This document shows, piece after piece, positions 5,362-6,786 of a DNA stretch of 6,786 nt. The stretch's first letter is position 1. Every line of letters begins with the position of its first letter. The notes beneath the pieces are model-generated. The model saw only the letters and a program-made list of their open reading frames with translations. It was not told where the DNA came from and did not search any database. A program made the translations under genes and the position numbers. Source of the stretch: Candidatus Omnitrophota bacterium (GTDB lineage Bacteria > Omnitrophota > Gorgyraeia > Gygaellales > Profunditerraquicolaceae); assembly GCA_030691585.1 (NCBI GenBank), contig JAUYEC010000002.1, positions 1 through 6,786 on the forward strand, read 5' to 3'.

Positions 5362-6369
5362 ATGCTTCTACAAAAGTTCAAAGAAACTGTTAAAAAATAT
5401 AATTTGATCAATAAGCGCGACCGTATCGTTGCCGGCGTGTCCGGCGGCCCGGATTCGCTGGCGCTATTATTTTTACTCGATCAGTTAAGGAAGGAACTGG
5501 GTTTTGTTTTGTTCGTGGCACACCTGGATCACGCGTTGAGAAAAGAATCGGCCATAGACGCTGCTTTTGTCGGAGGCGTAGCCGCAAAACTCGGCCTGCC
5601 GTTTTTTTTCGCCAGGCTTAAGGCGGGTAAGTTATCTTCCGGCGGTTCAGTTGAAGAAGCCGCGCGTAATGCCAGGTTGGATTTTCTATGCAAAGTCGCT
5701 AGAGAGAACAAGGCTAACAAGATTGCACTTGGCCATCATTTTGACGACCAGGCTGAGACGGTGCTGATGCGTATCTTGCGCGGTACCGGGCTCTACGGCC
5801 TGGCCGGCATCCTGCCCAAAAGAAACATGAGGGGGCAAGTGATCATCCGCCCGTTGATCGAGATAAAAAGGAGCCAGATCGAAGCTTTTCTAAAAAAAAG
5901 AGGGATCAGGCCGCGCAGGGATGCCAGTAATAAAGAGGACATATATTTCAGGAATAAGATCCGTAATAAGCTTCTGCCTCTGTTAGAAAAAGAATATAAT
6001 TTAAATATCCGGGAAGTGCTGGTAAATATGAGCGACTCAGCGGCCTGCGATTATGATTATCTGCGCCGCCGAGCCGCCTCAGTTACTCCTGCTCGAGCAA
6101 CTAAGATAGGCCTGGATAGATTCGTCAATATGCATCAGGCACTGCGTCGCATGGTTGTCAGGAACATTTTTGGAGCGCTTAAAGGCGATACGCGCAGGAT
6201 TACTTTCAGGCACATCAATGAAGTGGAGGATATGGCCTTAAACCGCCCCACAGGCTCCGTAGTTGACCTGCCTTGTGCTGTCTCTGTAATTAAGAAGAAG
6301 GATAGCCTGTATTTCTATTATAGGAAAAGGGGACAGCGACTTTTTTTTATGCGAGACAATCATGCGTGA
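5362..6369 (+). CDS. tilS: tRNA(Ile) lysidine synthetase, with C-terminal tail from a repeat
   Basis: TilS joins lysine to C34 of the CAU-anticodon tRNA-Ile2 using ATP, so that the tRNA reads AUA as isoleucine. It is an essential cytoplasmic enzyme in most bacteria. The N-terminal PP-loop SGGPDS is at residues 27-32, AHLDHALR follows near 53-60, and GHHFDDQAETVLMR starts at Gly124. RPLIEIKRSQIEAFL and the DASN/RNKIRNKLLPLL helix are also typical. At 335 residues it resembles the short Aquifex-type form (about 310) rather than the 430-residue E. coli form with the extra C-terminal domain. Residues 321-335 (RKRGQRLFFMRDNHA) and the stop are encoded by family 2 inverted repeat 6323-6393, so the native end was probably near FYYRK. 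ATG 5362 gives the usual length before the PP-loop. The only ribosome-site candidate lies in the preceding terminator hairpin. Confidence 0.93.
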   Translation: MLLQKFKETVKKYNLINKRDRIVAGVSGGPDSLALLFLLDQLRKELGFVLFVAHLDHALRKESAIDAAFVGGVAAKLGLPFFFARLKAGKLSSGGSVEEAARNARLDFLCKVARENKANKIALGHHFDDQAETVLMRILRGTGLYGLAGILPKRNMRGQVIIRPLIEIKRSQIEAFLKKRGIRPRRDASNKEDIYFRNKIRNKLLPLLEKEYNLNIREVLVNMSDSAACDYDYLRRRAASVTPARATKIGLDRFVNMHQALRRMVVRNIFGALKGDTRRITFRHINEVEDMALNRPTGSVVDLPCAVSVIKKKDSLYFYYRKRGQRLFFMRDNHA

Positions 6370-6393
6370 AAAAAAGTCGCTGTCCCCTTTTCC
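6323..6393. repeat. Family 2 inverted repeat, copy 2, forming the 3' end of tilS
   Basis: Two perfect 25-nt arms (6323-6347 and 6369-6393) flank a 21-nt loop. Each arm carries the same 19-nt core as 3540-3599, GGGGACAGCGACTTTTTTT and its complement. The outer six bases (GGAAAA/TTTTCC) pair with each other but differ from the outer bases of copy 1. Inside the loop, further pairs including wobbles (6348-6353 with 6363-6368) can extend the stem. The tilS frame runs through the left arm and loop and stops at TGA 6367-6369, at the edge of the right arm. The ftsH promoter begins directly after the element. Confidence 0.92.
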
Positions 6394-6394
6394 C

Positions 6395-6423
6395 TTGATT
6401 TTATATATAGTTAAGTATATAAT
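6395..6423 (+). promoter_or_regulatory. Sigma-70-type promoter for ftsH
   Basis: A -35 box TTGATT (6395-6400) and a perfect -10 box TATAAT (6418-6423) are separated by the optimal 17 bases, in an AT-rich stretch. Transcription should start near 6430, leaving a leader of about 20 bases before ftsH. The -35 box starts two bases after family 2 repeat copy 2. This is the clearest promoter in the window and implies that ftsH can be expressed independently of tilS. Confidence 0.75.
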
Positions 6424-6449
6424 ACCTGTCTAAAAAGGATGGCTAAATA

Positions 6450-6786
6450 ATGGCAAACAATATGCTTAAAAAGAATAACATAATGAAACGTTTTCCCATC
6501 GGCTGGGTCATTGGTTTGATAGTGTTCTTCGCGATCATCAATCTTCTGAACACTAATCCTGCCGCTGTTTCCAAAGAATTGGCCTATGGTAATTTTTACC
6601 GTTTGGTTAAGGATGCTCCTGATAAGCTCAAAAGTGTAACCTTGACCAAGGTTGAAAATGTGGTCCGCGGGGAGTATGCCGACGGCTCTAAATTTTCCGT
6701 GAATATCCCGGAAAACGACCCGGAATTGCTGGCTTTGATGAACAGGAACCTGCGCGATTTCAACGTGGTTTCGCTGCGGACATTCT
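6450..6786 (+). CDS. ftsH: ATP-dependent zinc metalloprotease FtsH, N-terminal part (3'-partial)
   Basis: FtsH is a membrane-anchored hexameric AAA+ protease that degrades misfolded membrane proteins and regulatory proteins. Only 112 codons lie in the window. They show a basic N-terminus (LKKNNIMKR), one transmembrane helix at about residues 18-32, and the start of the FtsH extracytoplasmic domain with the typical YGNFYRLV and later ENDPELLALM segments. The AAA+ and zinc (HEXXH) domains would lie beyond the right edge, so the call rests on the N-terminal pattern and on the common tilS-ftsH gene order. ATG 6450 is preceded by AAAAAGG ending 11 bases upstream. An in-frame ATG at residue 12 is an alternative start. 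A four-codon mini-ORF (ATG 6439, Met-Ala-Lys-stop) overlaps the start as TAATG. Confidence 0.87.
   Translation, partial: MANNMLKKNNIMKRFPIGWVIGLIVFFAIINLLNTNPAAVSKELAYGNFYRLVKDAPDKLKSVTLTKVENVVRGEYADGSKFSVNIPENDPELLALMNRNLRDFNVVSLRTF

Noticed and set aside
1819..6393. CRISPR array from the recurring short repeats.
   Set aside because: The four repeats belong to two families, are irregularly spaced by hundreds to thousands of bases, overlap genes and have no spacers.
6439..6452. Leader peptide Met-Ala-Lys-stop overlapping the ftsH start.
   Set aside because: AAGG abuts this ATG with no spacing, so it is unlikely to be translated. It may simply be chance next to the real start.

Overview
The window comes from an anaerobic bacterium that carries the Wood-Ljungdahl (reductive acetyl-CoA) pathway. 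The first two thirds hold four consecutive plus-strand genes of the corrinoid methyl-transfer branch: acsV (redox activator of the corrinoid protein, 5' end cut off by the window), cooC/acsF (nickel-insertion ATPase for CODH/ACS), acsD (small subunit of the corrinoid iron-sulfur protein) and acsE (methyltetrahydrofolate:corrinoid protein methyltransferase). AcsE transfers the methyl group to the AcsC/AcsD corrinoid protein, AcsV re-reduces that protein when its cobalt is oxidised, and CooC matures the enzyme that receives the methyl group. acsA, acsB and acsC are not in the window and may lie upstream. The bacterial-type AcsD/AcsE, mid-range base composition and dense small palindromes would suit an uncultivated lineage such as Omnitrophota. 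That placement is a guess from memory, not from any search.

The last third is mostly housekeeping. A diacylglycerol/undecaprenol kinase gene follows acsE after one base. Then come a tRNA with anticodon CAT (best read as elongator Met), a secreted protein with four EF-hands, a good intrinsic terminator, tilS (tRNA-Ile lysidine synthetase), and the first 112 codons of ftsH behind a clear sigma-70-type promoter. All genes are on the plus strand and no gene-free stretch exceeds about 120 bases.

The most unusual feature is a set of four short, perfect inverted repeats of two families, placed at or inside gene ends. Family 1 is a 29-bp palindrome with 14-nt arms. One copy provides the acsV stop codon just before cooC, and a second sits in frame inside cooC and encodes ten residues. 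Family 2 has arms sharing a 19-nt core that begins GGGGACAGCGAC. One copy fills the acsD-acsE gap, and the other encodes the last 15 residues and the stop codon of tilS. The two genes that start just after a repeat (cooC, acsE) lack a visible Shine-Dalgarno sequence, whereas acsD, dgkA and the EF-hand gene have strong ones. Two smaller points deserve attention: a probable A19-U56 replacement of the near-universal G19-C56 pair in the tRNA, and an exact 24-residue period in the EF-hand protein.
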